Assembly: GCA_018606645.1 (NCBI GenBank)
Contig: JAGVRI010000001.1
Coordinates: forward strand, 262,926-326,925
Direction: 5' to 3'
Source of the DNA: Chloroflexota bacterium
Lineage (GTDB): Bacteria; Chloroflexota; Anaerolineae; JAAYZQ01
DNA length: 64,000 bases
Part shown: positions 26,063 through 34,757 of the stretch, piece by piece
How the letters are laid out: the number at the start of each line of letters is the position of its first letter
Position numbering within the stretch: the stretch's first letter is position 1
Notes under the pieces: model-generated
Database searches by the model: none
The model's input: the letters and a program-made list of their open reading frames with translations, nothing else
What the model was told of the DNA's origin: nothing
Made by a program: the position numbers and the translations under genes

Positions 26063-26749
26063 ATGAAGTGGAAACCAGATTATACGGCCCTGATCCTGTC
26101 ATACGGGTACGTGTTTCTGGTTCTGGCGACCGGCGAGCTGCTGCACCGCACCGGGAAACGACCCATCGAATGGACCCGCAAGTTCATCCATATCGGTGTT
26201 GGCATGTGGGTGGTGGGGACGGTGCTACTCTTTCAGGTGTGGTATTACGCCCTCATTCCACCCGCGACCTTTGTCATCTTCAATGCCATTTCCTATTGGC
26301 GCGGTACGTTTCGGGCGATGGAGAGCGGGGAACGGGGGAACCTGGGCACGATCTATTTCCCCATCGCCTTTGGCGCGATCATCTACTACTACTGGAGCCA
26401 GCCGGTGCTCATGGTCGCCAGCCTGATGCCCATGGTCTGGGGAGACGCCATGGCCGCCATCGTCGGGAAACGGTACGGAACCTACCGATACACCGTTGGA
26501 AAACAGACCCGTTCCCTGGAAGGTTCGCTGGCGATGTTGTTTTGGGGGTGGATCAGCACCTCGCTGGCGCTATTCGCTGTCCCTTATCTCGTCGGCCGAC
26601 CGCCGATCAACTGGCTCCTGGCCCTCCTCTACGGAGGAGCCGTGGCCTTGGTCTGCACGCTGGTCGAAGCGCTCACCCCATGGGGGTTGGATAACCTGAC
26701 CGTACCAACCGTCGCGGCATTCGTACTCCATCTGTTGCGCAATCGGTAA
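26063..26749 (+). CDS. Phytol/dolichol-kinase-like integral membrane protein
   Basis: A 228-residue protein with about six or seven membrane segments. The motif set RKFIHIGVGMWVV (about 38-50), GDAMAAIVGKRYG (about 132-145) and KQTRSLEGSLAMLFWG (about 151-166) is that of the SEC59/VTE5/DGK1 family. Its members are CTP- or NTP-dependent kinases for phytol, dolichol, farnesol or diacylglycerol. The actual lipid substrate cannot be told from sequence. It follows psuG by 61 bases on the same strand, but a functional link is not obvious. Confidence 0.8.
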   Translation: MKWKPDYTALILSYGYVFLVLATGELLHRTGKRPIEWTRKFIHIGVGMWVVGTVLLFQVWYYALIPPATFVIFNAISYWRGTFRAMESGERGNLGTIYFPIAFGAIIYYYWSQPVLMVASLMPMVWGDAMAAIVGKRYGTYRYTVGKQTRSLEGSLAMLFWGWISTSLALFAVPYLVGRPPINWLLALLYGGAVALVCTLVEALTPWGLDNLTVPTVAAFVLHLLRNR

Positions 26750-26780
26750 AGTCCGGCCGTCCTCATCGGGCATCTCCAGA

Positions 26781-27404
26781 TCACAACAGCGACTCGACCA
26801 TCCGCTGAAAATGGGAGATATGTTGTTGGATCAACTCCTCAGCCCGCCGGCCATCCCCCTTTTTCACAGCGTCCAGGATAGCGCGGTGCTCTTCGACATT
26901 GGACCGCACACTATCCATGCGGTCCAGGGCAAACCAGGAAATCCGATAGACCAGCGTATACATCTCTTCCAGAGCACGAGCCAGGAAGCGATTGCCAGAG
27001 GCCTCATACATCCGTTCGTGGAACTTGCGGTCCAGCGATAACAGCGCCTTGTTGTCCCCCTCCTTGACCCGCTCCAGCTCCCGGAGCAACTGCTCAATCT
27101 GGGCAATCTCCTGGGGAGTGATCCGTTCTGCCGCAAATCGGACACACATCCCTTCCAATTCTCGGCGGACTTCAAAGATCTCGCGCATGATAGAGATGGT
27201 CACCGCCCGGGCTACATACCATCGCCCCCGCTGTTTGACCACGACCCCGTCCGCTGCCAGACGTTCCAGCGCCTGCTGGACCAGCGTCAGACTGCTTTCG
27301 GTGACCCGCACCAGCGCCTTCTCGTCGATCGGCTGGATCGGATCGATCTCCAGGTCCAGGATCTTTTGTTTGATTGCCTGAGACATCTGCTCCACGCGTT
27401 CCAT
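26781..27404 (-). CDS. GntR-family transcriptional regulator, FadR/FCD type
   Basis: A 207-residue repressor-type protein. A shortened winged helix is at the N-terminus (about residues 20-70; VTESSLTLVQQALERLAADG is the recognition region). An all-helical FCD ligand-binding domain follows, with likely metal or acid ligands in LDRKFHERMYEASGN (about 123-138) and VEEHRAILDAVKKGD (about 170-184). FCD regulators usually sense organic acids. It has its own promoter divergent from ssb, and it converges on the lipid-kinase-like gene. Confidence 0.85.
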   Translation of the reverse strand: MERVEQMSQAIKQKILDLEIDPIQPIDEKALVRVTESSLTLVQQALERLAADGVVVKQRGRWYVARAVTISIMREIFEVRRELEGMCVRFAAERITPQEIAQIEQLLRELERVKEGDNKALLSLDRKFHERMYEASGNRFLARALEEMYTLVYRISWFALDRMDSVRSNVEEHRAILDAVKKGDGRRAEELIQQHISHFQRMVESLL

Positions 27405-27452
27405 CGCACCGCTCCCTGAACCGCCCTATGGGCAAGAAATCTTGGTTCAATC

Positions 27453-27481
27453 AGTATATCCGGAATGAAGGACTTTGACAA
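27453..27481 (-). promoter_or_regulatory. Promoter of the GntR regulator gene
   Basis: The minus strand has TTGTCA (27481-27476), a 17-base spacer and TATACT (27458-27453). It is arranged back to back with the ssb promoter. Confidence 0.65.
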
Positions 27482-27500
27482 ATGCAAGCGCCGGCCATAA

Positions 27501-27529
27501 TTGACAACGGCCTGGTTTTGGGGTAAGAT
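27501..27529 (+). promoter_or_regulatory. Promoter of ssb
   Basis: TTGACA (27501-27506), a 17-base spacer and TAAGAT (27524-27529). Another TTGACA lies at 27475-27480, so overlapping divergent control with the GntR gene is possible. Confidence 0.7.
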
Positions 27530-27602
27530 CGATTTCGGTAAATCCTGGTGAGGGGAAAATAATCACCATCTTGACGAAAAAAGGAGAGAAAGGAGCCCAA
27601 TC

Positions 27603-28070
27603 ATGTTCCATCGCGTGATGCTCATCGGCCATGTGGGGCAAGAGCCCCAGATGCGCTACACCCCGGACGGCACGCCGGTGACCACGTTCAGTGTGGCCAC
27701 GAAATCCTCATTAAGCAAAGAGCGGTTCCCGGAATGCCCGGCCGGTTGGAAAGAATCGTATAACGGCCGGGCCTGGGAATTGACCACCTGGTGGCGGGTC
27801 ACCGCCTGGCGGCAACTGGCTGAAACGGTCAATCAATACCTGACCAAAGGAATGCAGGTTTTTGTCGAAGGCGAGATCCGGGGCGAGGCGGTCAATGGAA
27901 CGCAAAACCCGCGGGTCTGGACCGGCAACGATGGGGTCCCCCGGGCCAGTTTTGAGCTGACGGCGCGGACGGTCAAATTCCTGGGCAGCCGGGCCGAGGC
28001 AGGAGCCGAAGGAGCGATCCTCGCCGAGCCGGCGCCAGAAGGATACGAGGAAGACGTCATTCCCTTCTAG
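27603..28070 (+). CDS. ssb: Single-stranded DNA-binding protein
   Basis: SSB of 155 residues with one OB-fold: FHRVMLIGHVGQEPQMRYTP at the N-terminus, TTFSVATKSS, and the TWWRVTAWRQLAETVNQYL core. A loop of about 20 residues (SKERFPECPAGWKESYNGRA) enlarges the L23 region compared with E. coli SSB. The tail ends EEDVIPF, the acidic protein-interaction tip (DDxIPF type) that recruits repair and replication proteins. It is transcribed alone, with its own promoter and terminator. Confidence 0.95.
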   Translation: MFHRVMLIGHVGQEPQMRYTPDGTPVTTFSVATKSSLSKERFPECPAGWKESYNGRAWELTTWWRVTAWRQLAETVNQYLTKGMQVFVEGEIRGEAVNGTQNPRVWTGNDGVPRASFELTARTVKFLGSRAEAGAEGAILAEPAPEGYEEDVIPF

Positions 28071-28098
28071 TTCCGTGGGCCGGAACTGATCTCTGACG

Positions 28099-28131
28099 GG
28101 CGCCGTTCCCCGGTGGACGGCGCCTTTGTTC
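28099..28131 (+). terminator. Terminator of ssb
   Basis: GGCGCCGT (28099-28106), a 10-base loop and ACGGCGCC (28117-28124), followed by TTTGTTC. Confidence 0.7.
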
Positions 28132-28192
28132 TGTCCGGCCTGCAAGCCCTGGGATCCATGGACGCCGCCTCCCTCACCGAGGGGTCTTAGCT

Positions 28193-29152
28193 CTACCTGC
28201 CCAATTTTTCTAATTGCCGCCGGAACTCTTCCAGGCCGGCGATCAGTCCCAGATTCGTCCGGCCCAGCCGCCTTTCACTCTCTGCCACCGAGAGGCGGCT
28301 GTCGTAAGGGGCGGTTAGTTTACCCTGGAGACGGCTAAGGTCCATCTCCTCAGGCTGGGCTGCCCGCACCAGGGTCCGGTCAAAGCCAAACATATCGGCC
28401 ACCGCCTGGGCCAACTCCAGACGGCTTACGCTATCCCGGCCGCAGCAGTGGAACAAGCCCCGCTGATCCTCGCTGGCGATGGTCAACAGCGCGTCGGCCA
28501 CATCGCTGGCCAGGGAAGGATTGGCCCACACATTGACATGGTCCGTCCAGACCACCACCGGTATCCCCCGGCTCAGACGGTAGACATAATGGTTCACCAG
28601 CCAGCCAAAGCCCACCCCTTCAGTGGGTTCATACTCAGGGTCCGACCAGTTGACGCCGTACACCCCGGCAATGCGCACCACCGCAGAATCGTCACAGACA
28701 GAAGAGACGATTGTCTCTCCTATCGCCTTCAAAAAGCCAAAATAGTTCACCGGGCATGGCGGGCTATCTTCGCCGTAGGGCGGCCGTCCGCCGTTGCCAA
28801 AGACCCAGTCGCTGGAGACAAAGATCAGTTTGGCTCCCAGGTCGCGGCACGCTTCGGCCAGAACCCGGGTGCCGGTGACCATCACCCGCCATCCCCACGG
28901 ATGATCGACCTCCAGACGGTCCTCATCCCGGGGGGCGGCGCAGTGGATCACCGCGTCTGGCTGGCAGGCCTCCACCGCCTGGCGGATGGACGTCTCATCT
29001 TCCAGATCCATGAAGACCGTCTCCACGTCCCATGCGATCTTGGGTTTTCTGGAGAACAGGGCCGCGATCACCTGGAGGTTGGGATTCTCCTGCGCGACCC
29101 GGATCACGTTGCTACCGACGAGACCGGTGCCTCCGGTTACCAGAATCCTCAT
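28193..29152 (-). CDS. NAD(P)-dependent SDR sugar-nucleotide reductase/epimerase, RmlD-like
   Basis: A 319-residue Rossmann-fold protein. ATG 29152 is preceded by AAAAGGAG and starts directly with MRILVTGGTGLVGSNVIRV, the NAD(P)-binding GxxGxxG; the frame remains open to 29194. The extended-SDR catalytic region shows SSDWVFGNG and YFGFLKAIGE (Tyr and Lys of YxxxK). The overall pattern resembles dTDP-4-dehydrorhamnose reductase (RmlD) or related epimerases, but no other rhamnose genes are present. The substrate therefore remains open. It is transcribed from a TATAAT-containing region near 29180. Confidence 0.8.
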   Translation of the reverse strand: MRILVTGGTGLVGSNVIRVAQENPNLQVIAALFSRKPKIAWDVETVFMDLEDETSIRQAVEACQPDAVIHCAAPRDEDRLEVDHPWGWRVMVTGTRVLAEACRDLGAKLIFVSSDWVFGNGGRPPYGEDSPPCPVNYFGFLKAIGETIVSSVCDDSAVVRIAGVYGVNWSDPEYEPTEGVGFGWLVNHYVYRLSRGIPVVVWTDHVNVWANPSLASDVADALLTIASEDQRGLFHCCGRDSVSRLELAQAVADMFGFDRTLVRAAQPEEMDLSRLQGKLTAPYDSRLSVAESERRLGRTNLGLIAGLEEFRRQLEKLGR

Positions 29153-29208
29153 GTTCGGTTCTCCTTTTCGCTGGTTGGTCTGATTATATCCCAATTCACT
29201 GATTTGAA

Positions 29209-29246
29209 TAAAAAAGGGACGCTGGCTTGACGGCCAGCGCCCCTTT
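29209..29246 (-). terminator. Terminator of the DUF4139 gene
   Basis: On the minus strand, AGGGGCGCTGGC and GCCAGCGTCCCT form a 12-bp stem (one G-T pair) followed by TTTTTT. It is a strong rho-independent terminator just after the stop at 29280. Confidence 0.85.
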
Positions 29247-29279
29247 GAACTGTCCCTCTAGAGTGAAGCCGCGCCTGCA

Positions 29280-30737
29280 CTACCACTCATAGCGGACGGT
29301 GTAGGTGACAACGGCCTCCCCGTCGGCCTTGATCGGCACGCGGAACTCGATCGTTTGGGCGTCGAGCTTCTCATACTCCTGGCTCGCCTCCAGGATCTTC
29401 CACTCACTCCAGCGGAACATGTGCTCCACCACCCGCACGGTGACGTCTTCCGCTTTGTGGTTGCGCACGGTGATCCGGTAGGATTCTTCCATCCAGCGTT
29501 TGTCGGTGTCGATCCGGAAATCGGTCTGGACCCGCTCACCGACCAGGTCAAAGGCATCGCCGATATAGAGCCGGATCTTTTCGTCCTTGGGTGTATGATC
29601 GATGGCATCCTCGCCAACAAGGAGGGTGGATCCATCAACATCCTTCTTAAAGACGCGGACTGTGCCGGCTGGCAATGGGATGCCCAACCCTTCCTTTTCC
29701 CCGTTTTTGAATTCAAGCATGACCATGACCTTCTTGTTGGTGGAGGTGCCATAGGAAGGATCGGTCATCGGCTGGTAGTAGCCCCAGAATTGCATCTGCG
29801 CCCCATCGTAGACAAAGAACTTGTCCGCGGGGATGCCGTTCCCGGTCACAAACTCGATTTGCTTGGTCTGCTGGTCCTTGACGGTCACCGGCCGCTGGAC
29901 CTCGTACAGATGGTACTCGAAGAACGGACGTTCCGTCACCTGAGGTGCTGGAGTGGCTGTGGGGGCGTACAGCGCTTTTTCTTCGACCACAAGACCTTCC
30001 ACCGGGACGCGGTGGATGTCCCCGGCAATTAACTTGAGCCTGGCCTGGCGATAGGAGGCGCCGCTGCGGTTATCGAGCGTCACCCAACCGTTCAGGTCGA
30101 GAGTCTTTTCGTTGTCTGCCAGAACGGCGGTATAGTCCGCTTTCCAATTGATGCCATTGGTCAGATAGGTAACCTCGATATCTTGCTTACCCCCTTTGGT
30201 CGATTCCAGCTCCCATACCAGCGTGGGTCTGGTGATCAGACCTTCCGGTAACGCGGGGAAGGAAAACTCCCGGATCTTGTCCAGTTTGAGCACCGTCACC
30301 TGCCCATCGGCCGCCTGCAGGATCACGTCGTCGGTTCCGCTGAGGAGAGTGCCGCTGTACTCCTTCCCGTCCTCGGTCACTACCCGGATCGACTGGTCGA
30401 CATATTTCTGGAGCAACTTGGGCGAACCAACCAGGTCATATTCGTAGTTCTGTTCCAGCACCACCGTTCCGGCCGGATCGGTCAGTGAGCGGAAATGGAC
30501 GCTGGTCGGATCGATCAGCGCAGCCACGTCGGTAAAACGCACCTCGTTCACCCCCGGCGAAAGGTCCAGCGTGCGCTGGTCTTTGACCAGGGCCACGTCC
30601 TGGTTATAGACCGCCAACTCCAACCCTTGATTCTGAGCGGCGACCGGAACCACCGCCCGTTCAGACCCCAAAAGCTGGGCGCCGAGCAAGGCACCGAGCA
30701 CAACCAGGCTCACCCATAGCCATTGTCTCTTGATCAT
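29280..30737 (-). CDS. Secreted DUF4139-family protein
   Basis: A 485-residue exported protein with a signal peptide (about residues 6-22, LWVSLVVLGALLGAQLL) and a mature start near AQNQGLELAVYNQDVALVKDQR. The remainder is beta-rich. The C-terminal half carries the DUF4139 features WKADYTAVL, LDNRSGASY, LKLIAGDIHRV, and the final VEHMFRWSEWKI and TYTVRYEW. The family is often found in exported proteins of unknown function. It lacks the LPL tag of the 5839-23832 proteins. GGGAGGAA lies before the ATG at 30737, and the terminator is listed separately. Confidence 0.8.
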   Translation of the reverse strand: MIKRQWLWVSLVVLGALLGAQLLGSERAVVPVAAQNQGLELAVYNQDVALVKDQRTLDLSPGVNEVRFTDVAALIDPTSVHFRSLTDPAGTVVLEQNYEYDLVGSPKLLQKYVDQSIRVVTEDGKEYSGTLLSGTDDVILQAADGQVTVLKLDKIREFSFPALPEGLITRPTLVWELESTKGGKQDIEVTYLTNGINWKADYTAVLADNEKTLDLNGWVTLDNRSGASYRQARLKLIAGDIHRVPVEGLVVEEKALYAPTATPAPQVTERPFFEYHLYEVQRPVTVKDQQTKQIEFVTGNGIPADKFFVYDGAQMQFWGYYQPMTDPSYGTSTNKKVMVMLEFKNGEKEGLGIPLPAGTVRVFKKDVDGSTLLVGEDAIDHTPKDEKIRLYIGDAFDLVGERVQTDFRIDTDKRWMEESYRITVRNHKAEDVTVRVVEHMFRWSEWKILEASQEYEKLDAQTIEFRVPIKADGEAVVTYTVRYEW

Positions 30738-30946
30738 CGGTTCTCTTCCTCCCTTTTCCCAAGATATACCTGCTTATGGGACGCTCAGGAGGCGTCAGAA
30801 GTTCCAGGGCGATGGAACCGAACTGGGCAAGATGTCACCATCGCCGGTCGGCGCGGGGTCGGGCCGCTGCCGCCGAACGATCATGCCACCGAATTGACTT
30901 TTGGCCGGGGGTGGGCAAGAAACAGGCCGAGTTGTGGCGGGTCCAG

Positions 30947-31249
30947 GTGGCAATTTTCTCCATCATTACAACCAAGTGCATCCTGTGCGGAGCCTGTACC
31001 AGTGCGTGTCCCTCGTTCTGGGGAAACCGGGACTATATCGGACCGGCGGCCATCGTCCAGGCCCATCGCTTTATCTTTGACAGTCGCGACCGGGGCGCCA
31101 ACGAGCGACTGGAGATCTTGAACGACCGGGATGGCGTATGGCGTTGCCGGACAATCTTTAACTGCGTGGGGGCCTGCCCGCGAAGCATCGACGTGACGCG
31201 GGCTATCGGAGAGATCAAAAAGCTGTCGTTATTCAACCGAATGGTCTGA
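30947..31249 (+). pseudogene. Remnant of succinate dehydrogenase/fumarate reductase iron-sulfur subunit
   Basis: About 100 codons from a GTG at 30947 encode only the C-terminal ferredoxin domain of SdhB/FrdB. It contains CILCGACTSACPSFW (4Fe-4S ligands), GPAAIVQAHRFIFDSRD, then CRTIFNCVGACPRSIDVTRAI (3Fe-4S and third-cluster ligands). The N-terminal 2Fe-2S domain (normally about 110 residues) is missing, and the upstream sequence in this frame does not resemble it. No sdhA or sdhC is nearby. All cluster cysteines survive, so a small functional ferredoxin-like product cannot be excluded, but a decayed fragment is more likely. The 200 bases before it (30738-30946) show nothing else. Confidence 0.7.
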
Positions 31250-31327
31250 GAGCCAGCCACTCAACCCGCCGGACCCCGCTCCAGCGGCGGAGTGTAGCTC
31301 GCCTTGCGCGGGTTTCTGGGTAGGCTC

Positions 31328-32083
31328 TTACAAGGGATAGACGTCGCCGTCCTGCGCCAGGACCACCGGCCCCGGGAACCCGATCGCCGCCCGTCGCCAG
31401 CTTTCCGGATCGACGCCATAGACCGGATAATGGATCAGGGCCAGGCGCATCACCCCGGCCTCGCGGGCCACTTCTGCTGCTTCCCGTGGCGAAGAGTGGC
31501 CTGGGTACTTTCCGGTTGTCTCGTGAAGCAGTAGATCGGCCCCGGCCGCCAGGCGGATCAGAGCCGGACAGGGTTCTGTGTCGGAAGAATAGACGATCGA
31601 ACGACCGGTGACCGGGTTCTCAAAACGCAAGGCGCGCGTGTCCCACGGGCCGTGAGCGACCGGAGCGGCGGTGATCGTCACCTCGCCCATCTGCAGCACC
31701 CGAACCCCTTCCCGACGGGGGATGGAATGCCACGCTGCCGCAGTCCCGCCTTCTGGATCGGGCAATTCTAACAGCTCGAGCAAGCGGCGGCCGATCTCCA
31801 AGGTCTGGGGCGGACCATACACCGGCAAGGGGGTCCGGTGTCCGCTGAGCCACAGGCCCTGGATCAGGATCGGCAGACCATACAGGTGATCGGCGTGATG
31901 GTGGGTCAGGATCACGGCGCGGACCTGGGATGGGGAGACGTCATACCGCGCTAGCTTCTGGAGTGGGCTTCCTCCGCACTCGATCAACACCACCCAATCC
32001 GACCCGCGCAGCGCCAGGGCGATGGTGTCATGCCCGGCGTCCGGTACCGAGGCGGCGCTGCCCAGCACAATCAGCTGCGGCAT
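31328..32083 (-). CDS. MBL-fold metallo-hydrolase, RNase Z-like
   Basis: A 251-residue metallo-beta-lactamase-fold protein. Metal ligands are visible in THHHADHLYGLP (HxHxDH, about residues 60-71), in APVAHGPWD (about 140), YSSDTEPC (Asp, about 165) and ALIHYPV near the C-terminus. It resembles the RNase Z/ElaC group but lacks an obvious tRNA-binding exosite arm, so a general phosphodiesterase/hydrolase label is safer. Its ATG follows the permease-SpoIIM stop by three bases, making it the last gene of the ABC operon. That placement suggests a shared envelope or stress role. Confidence 0.85.
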   Translation of the reverse strand: MPQLIVLGSAASVPDAGHDTIALALRGSDWVVLIECGGSPLQKLARYDVSPSQVRAVILTHHHADHLYGLPILIQGLWLSGHRTPLPVYGPPQTLEIGRRLLELLELPDPEGGTAAAWHSIPRREGVRVLQMGEVTITAAPVAHGPWDTRALRFENPVTGRSIVYSSDTEPCPALIRLAAGADLLLHETTGKYPGHSSPREAAEVAREAGVMRLALIHYPVYGVDPESWRRAAIGFPGPVVLAQDGDVYPL

Positions 32084-32086
32084 CCC

Positions 32087-33619
32087 TCAACCGCCATAGA
32101 CCCAGACCACGATTTGGGGCGTCAGATAGACCTCCACCAGCGCCGCCAGCAAGAGCAAGGGCACGACCAGAAAGAGGAAAACCTTGACCAGGTCAGCGGC
32201 GGCAGCGATCACTCCTTCCCCCACACTCAGCCCGGGCCGGGGGGCGATCATGGAAACGCCCAGGCGCAGAGCGAACGCGGTGGCGATGATCGCCGCCGGA
32301 AGCTCCAGGAGACCGTGGGGCAGGATAAAGGAAGCCAGGAACAGCCACGGATGGTAGCCCAACCAGGCCACCTGTCCGGTGAAAAAGCCGACCAGTGCCA
32401 TGGAGACCATGAGCATCAAGACGGCCAACACCCCCAGGCTGACCACCGCCGCCAGCCCGGCCAGGGCCAGCATGCGGAGGTTGTGCAGAAAGATGCCCCC
32501 CGGCGTCAGAGAGGGAAGAAAATCCAGATCCGGCAACGACTCAAAATGCTGGATGGCCAGGTCTTCCAGGCGGAACAATCCCGGCGGGAAGGGAAATCGG
32601 GGCACATAGGCCCAGCCGATGGCAACGGCGGCGATGACAAAGACGACCACGACGGCCACCGGCATCCAGTGCTCTCGGAGCAGGCTGGGCAGATCCCGAC
32701 AATAGACCCGAGCGATCCACCGCCCCAGGCGCACCAGGGGAGAGGGCGCATTGGGCCCTCTTGCTTCAGAACCGGGCTGATCCGGTGGTTCGACCAGGAA
32801 GCGGAAGAAGGCACGGACCAGACGTCGCACGTTCAACTCGTCGATCTCCCGGCCCAGGATCTCCTCGCGGTTAAAGGTCCGGATCCCCATCCGTACCAGA
32901 ATCAGGCTGATGACGACCAGGCCCAGGGCGATGAGCCACAACACATGGCGGTGACCCCAGAACATGATTACGCTCTCGGCCTGGATCAGCAGCGCCATGG
33001 GGACAATGATAAAGCTAGCCAGAAGGTTGGCCGCCCGCACGCTGGTCGTCTGGCTCGAAACGACGACCGCCCCCGCGACCATGACCCAGGCGGTCAGGAT
33101 GTTGAGCAGGAGAATCTGGATCAGGAGATCCACGGGCGGGACATAGCGAAGCGAGCCATACAGCCCGGCCAGATAGACCGAAATCCCCAGCAGGCTGCCC
33201 ATCAACGGCAAGGCGGTCGCCGCCAACATCTTGCCCAGGTAGAGTTCCAGGTCGGTGACCGGCATCGACAGGAGCGGCTCGATGCTCCGCCGCTCTTTTT
33301 CCCCGACAAAGGTTTCCAGGGCGATCACCAGCGAGAAGGAGATGGGAAAAAAGCCGACAATCATGAGCAAGAAGGGGATGAACCGCTCGCCGATGATCGT
33401 CGCGTTCCTCTTTTCCACAAACTCGACGGCCGCCTGGGCGGTCCAGTTCATCAGCCAGGGAAAGATCAGCGTCAGGGCGACAATGGGGGTGACGATCCGC
33501 CAGTCGCGTAGTGTATCGCGCAACTCGCGACGGACGATGATCCTCACCATGCGCCACGAAGAACGCTCCGAGTTCAGGAATCGCGCGGTCTCAGAGCTAT
33601 TGATCATTTTCTGGCTCAC
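32087..33619 (-). CDS. ABC-2 type permease fused to a SpoIIM-like domain
   Basis: A 510-residue membrane protein. Residues about 20-280 look like an ABC-2 permease: VRIIVRRELRDTLRDWR, then ETFVGEKERRSIEPLLSMPV and six hydrophobic segments. Residues about 320-510 resemble stage II sporulation protein M: IFLHNLRMLALAGLAAVVSLG, the LPHGLLELPAAIIATAFALRLG signature, and a tail of two more segments. The two parts usually occur as separate genes. The start overlaps the ATPase stop by 23 bases (33619); ATG 33607 is an alternative. Together with the ATPase it forms an exporter of unknown substrate. No sporulation genes are seen here. Confidence 0.85.
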   Translation of the reverse strand: MSQKMINSSETARFLNSERSSWRMVRIIVRRELRDTLRDWRIVTPIVALTLIFPWLMNWTAQAAVEFVEKRNATIIGERFIPFLLMIVGFFPISFSLVIALETFVGEKERRSIEPLLSMPVTDLELYLGKMLAATALPLMGSLLGISVYLAGLYGSLRYVPPVDLLIQILLLNILTAWVMVAGAVVVSSQTTSVRAANLLASFIIVPMALLIQAESVIMFWGHRHVLWLIALGLVVISLILVRMGIRTFNREEILGREIDELNVRRLVRAFFRFLVEPPDQPGSEARGPNAPSPLVRLGRWIARVYCRDLPSLLREHWMPVAVVVVFVIAAVAIGWAYVPRFPFPPGLFRLEDLAIQHFESLPDLDFLPSLTPGGIFLHNLRMLALAGLAAVVSLGVLAVLMLMVSMALVGFFTGQVAWLGYHPWLFLASFILPHGLLELPAAIIATAFALRLGVSMIAPRPGLSVGEGVIAAAADLVKVFLFLVVPLLLLAALVEVYLTPQIVVWVYGG

Positions 33620-34604
33620 TTTCCACGATCCGCAGATATACCTCTTCCAGGCTGCGTGGAACCTCGCTGAGGGTCAGGACCCGGGCATGCATGGCAGTCA
33701 ACCGCGCCAGGAGAGCAGGATTGGTGATCTCTGGCGTTAAGGTCGAATAGCGAAACCAGGTCGGACCCCAGGCCTCGATCTCGATCAGGTCCCCCAGCTC
33801 AGAGAGATACCCATCCAGGGGCTGGGCCAGTCGGACCTCCAACCGGGGCGGGCCCAGGAGTTGGGACTTGAGCCGGTCCGGGGTGTCCAGGGCAACGATC
33901 TTGCCGCGGTGGATGATGGCGATCCGGTCGGACAACAGCTCGGCTTCGGTCAGGTTGTGGGTGCAGAGGAGGATCGTGTGGCGTTCGCGGCGCAACTCGA
34001 CAATCGCGTCGCGGACCTGCTTGGCGCTATGGGGGTCCATGGCTGAAGTCGGTTCATCCAGGAGCAAGAGCGGTGGGTCATGGAGCAGCGCGCGGATCAG
34101 GGCCAGTTTCTGGCGCATCCCCTTGGAGTATTCGGCCAGCCGCTGGGAGCGGGCCTCCGCCAGGCCAAAGCGGTCCATCAGCGTCTCGATCTGGCGCTGG
34201 ATCTGCTGGGCTGCCATGCCTTGCAGTTCACCGAAGAAGGTCAGATATTCATCGGCCCGCATCCGCAGATAGAGGCCCGGGAACTCGGTGAGGAGCCCGA
34301 TGGCGTGGCGCACCTGGCGAGCCTGACGCACCGTGTCGAACCCGGCTACCCGGGCCCATCCCTCGCTCGGTCTGAGGATCGAGGCCAGCATGCGAACGGT
34401 AGTGGTCTTGCCCGCTCCGTTCGGTCCGAGCAGGGTGAGGATCTCCCCGGCCGCTACCCTCAGGTTCACGTGGTCCACGGCGGTGATCCACTCTGGCGAC
34501 CAGTTTCCCGAAGCGTGTGGGGATCGTGGACCTCGTGCCCCCCTAGCCACCGAGCGAGGGAACCGCTTGGTCAGGTTTTCCGTCTCAATCATCCACTCGG
34601 CCAT
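33597..34604 (-). CDS. ABC transporter ATP-binding protein
   Basis: An ATPase of 335 residues from ATG 34604. It has Walker A GPNGAGKTT, a Q-loop near TEFPGLYLRM, the signature AEYSKGMRQKLALIRALL (Y-SKGMRQ variant typical of ABC-2 exporters), Walker B LLLLDEPTSAMDP and an H-loop in LLCTHNLTEAE. A DUF4162-like C-terminal domain follows (about 245-335). An in-frame GTG at 34643 lies before the predicted transcription start, so 34604 is preferred. An insertion of about 20 residues after KRFPRSVARG is unusual. It is the first gene of the three-gene operon with the permease and MBL protein. Confidence 0.9.
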   Translation of the reverse strand: MAEWMIETENLTKRFPRSVARGARGPRSPHASGNWSPEWITAVDHVNLRVAAGEILTLLGPNGAGKTTTVRMLASILRPSEGWARVAGFDTVRQARQVRHAIGLLTEFPGLYLRMRADEYLTFFGELQGMAAQQIQRQIETLMDRFGLAEARSQRLAEYSKGMRQKLALIRALLHDPPLLLLDEPTSAMDPHSAKQVRDAIVELRRERHTILLCTHNLTEAELLSDRIAIIHRGKIVALDTPDRLKSQLLGPPRLEVRLAQPLDGYLSELGDLIEIEAWGPTWFRYSTLTPEITNPALLARLTAMHARVLTLSEVPRSLEEVYLRIVESEPENDQ

Positions 34605-34648
34605 ATCCCCACCAATGCCTGGTGTAGGTACCAGACGTTCCACCTTCT

Positions 34649-34677
34649 ATTATACCAGCCTTCCCGCTAGATGACAA
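34649..34677 (-). promoter_or_regulatory. Promoter of the ABC operon
   Basis: The minus strand has TTGTCA (34677-34672), a 17-base spacer and TATAAT (34654-34649). Transcription would start near 34642, downstream of the GTG at 34643. Confidence 0.75.
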
Positions 34678-34685
34678 CGGCGGAT

Positions 34686-34714
34686 TTGACGAAATCGTTC
34701 TTCTGACATAGAAT
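34686..34714 (+). promoter_or_regulatory. Promoter of the ffh-rpsP-rimM run
   Basis: TTGACG (34686-34691), a 17-base spacer and TAGAAT (34709-34714). It is divergent from the ABC operon promoter. Confidence 0.7.
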
Positions 34715-34757
34715 AGGATTTTGACACATCTGGGAACGGGGCGGAATCGGATCGATC

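Noticed and set aside
32030..33511. A 493-codon plus-strand frame rich in Gln, His and Asp opposite the permease-SpoIIM gene
   Set aside because: Composition is that of the complement of membrane-segment codons; the minus-strand gene has a coherent fold and operon.
34605..34643. GTG 34643 as start of the ABC ATPase
   Set aside because: It lies at or before the transcription start predicted from TATAAT at 34649-34654, so ATG 34604 is more plausible.
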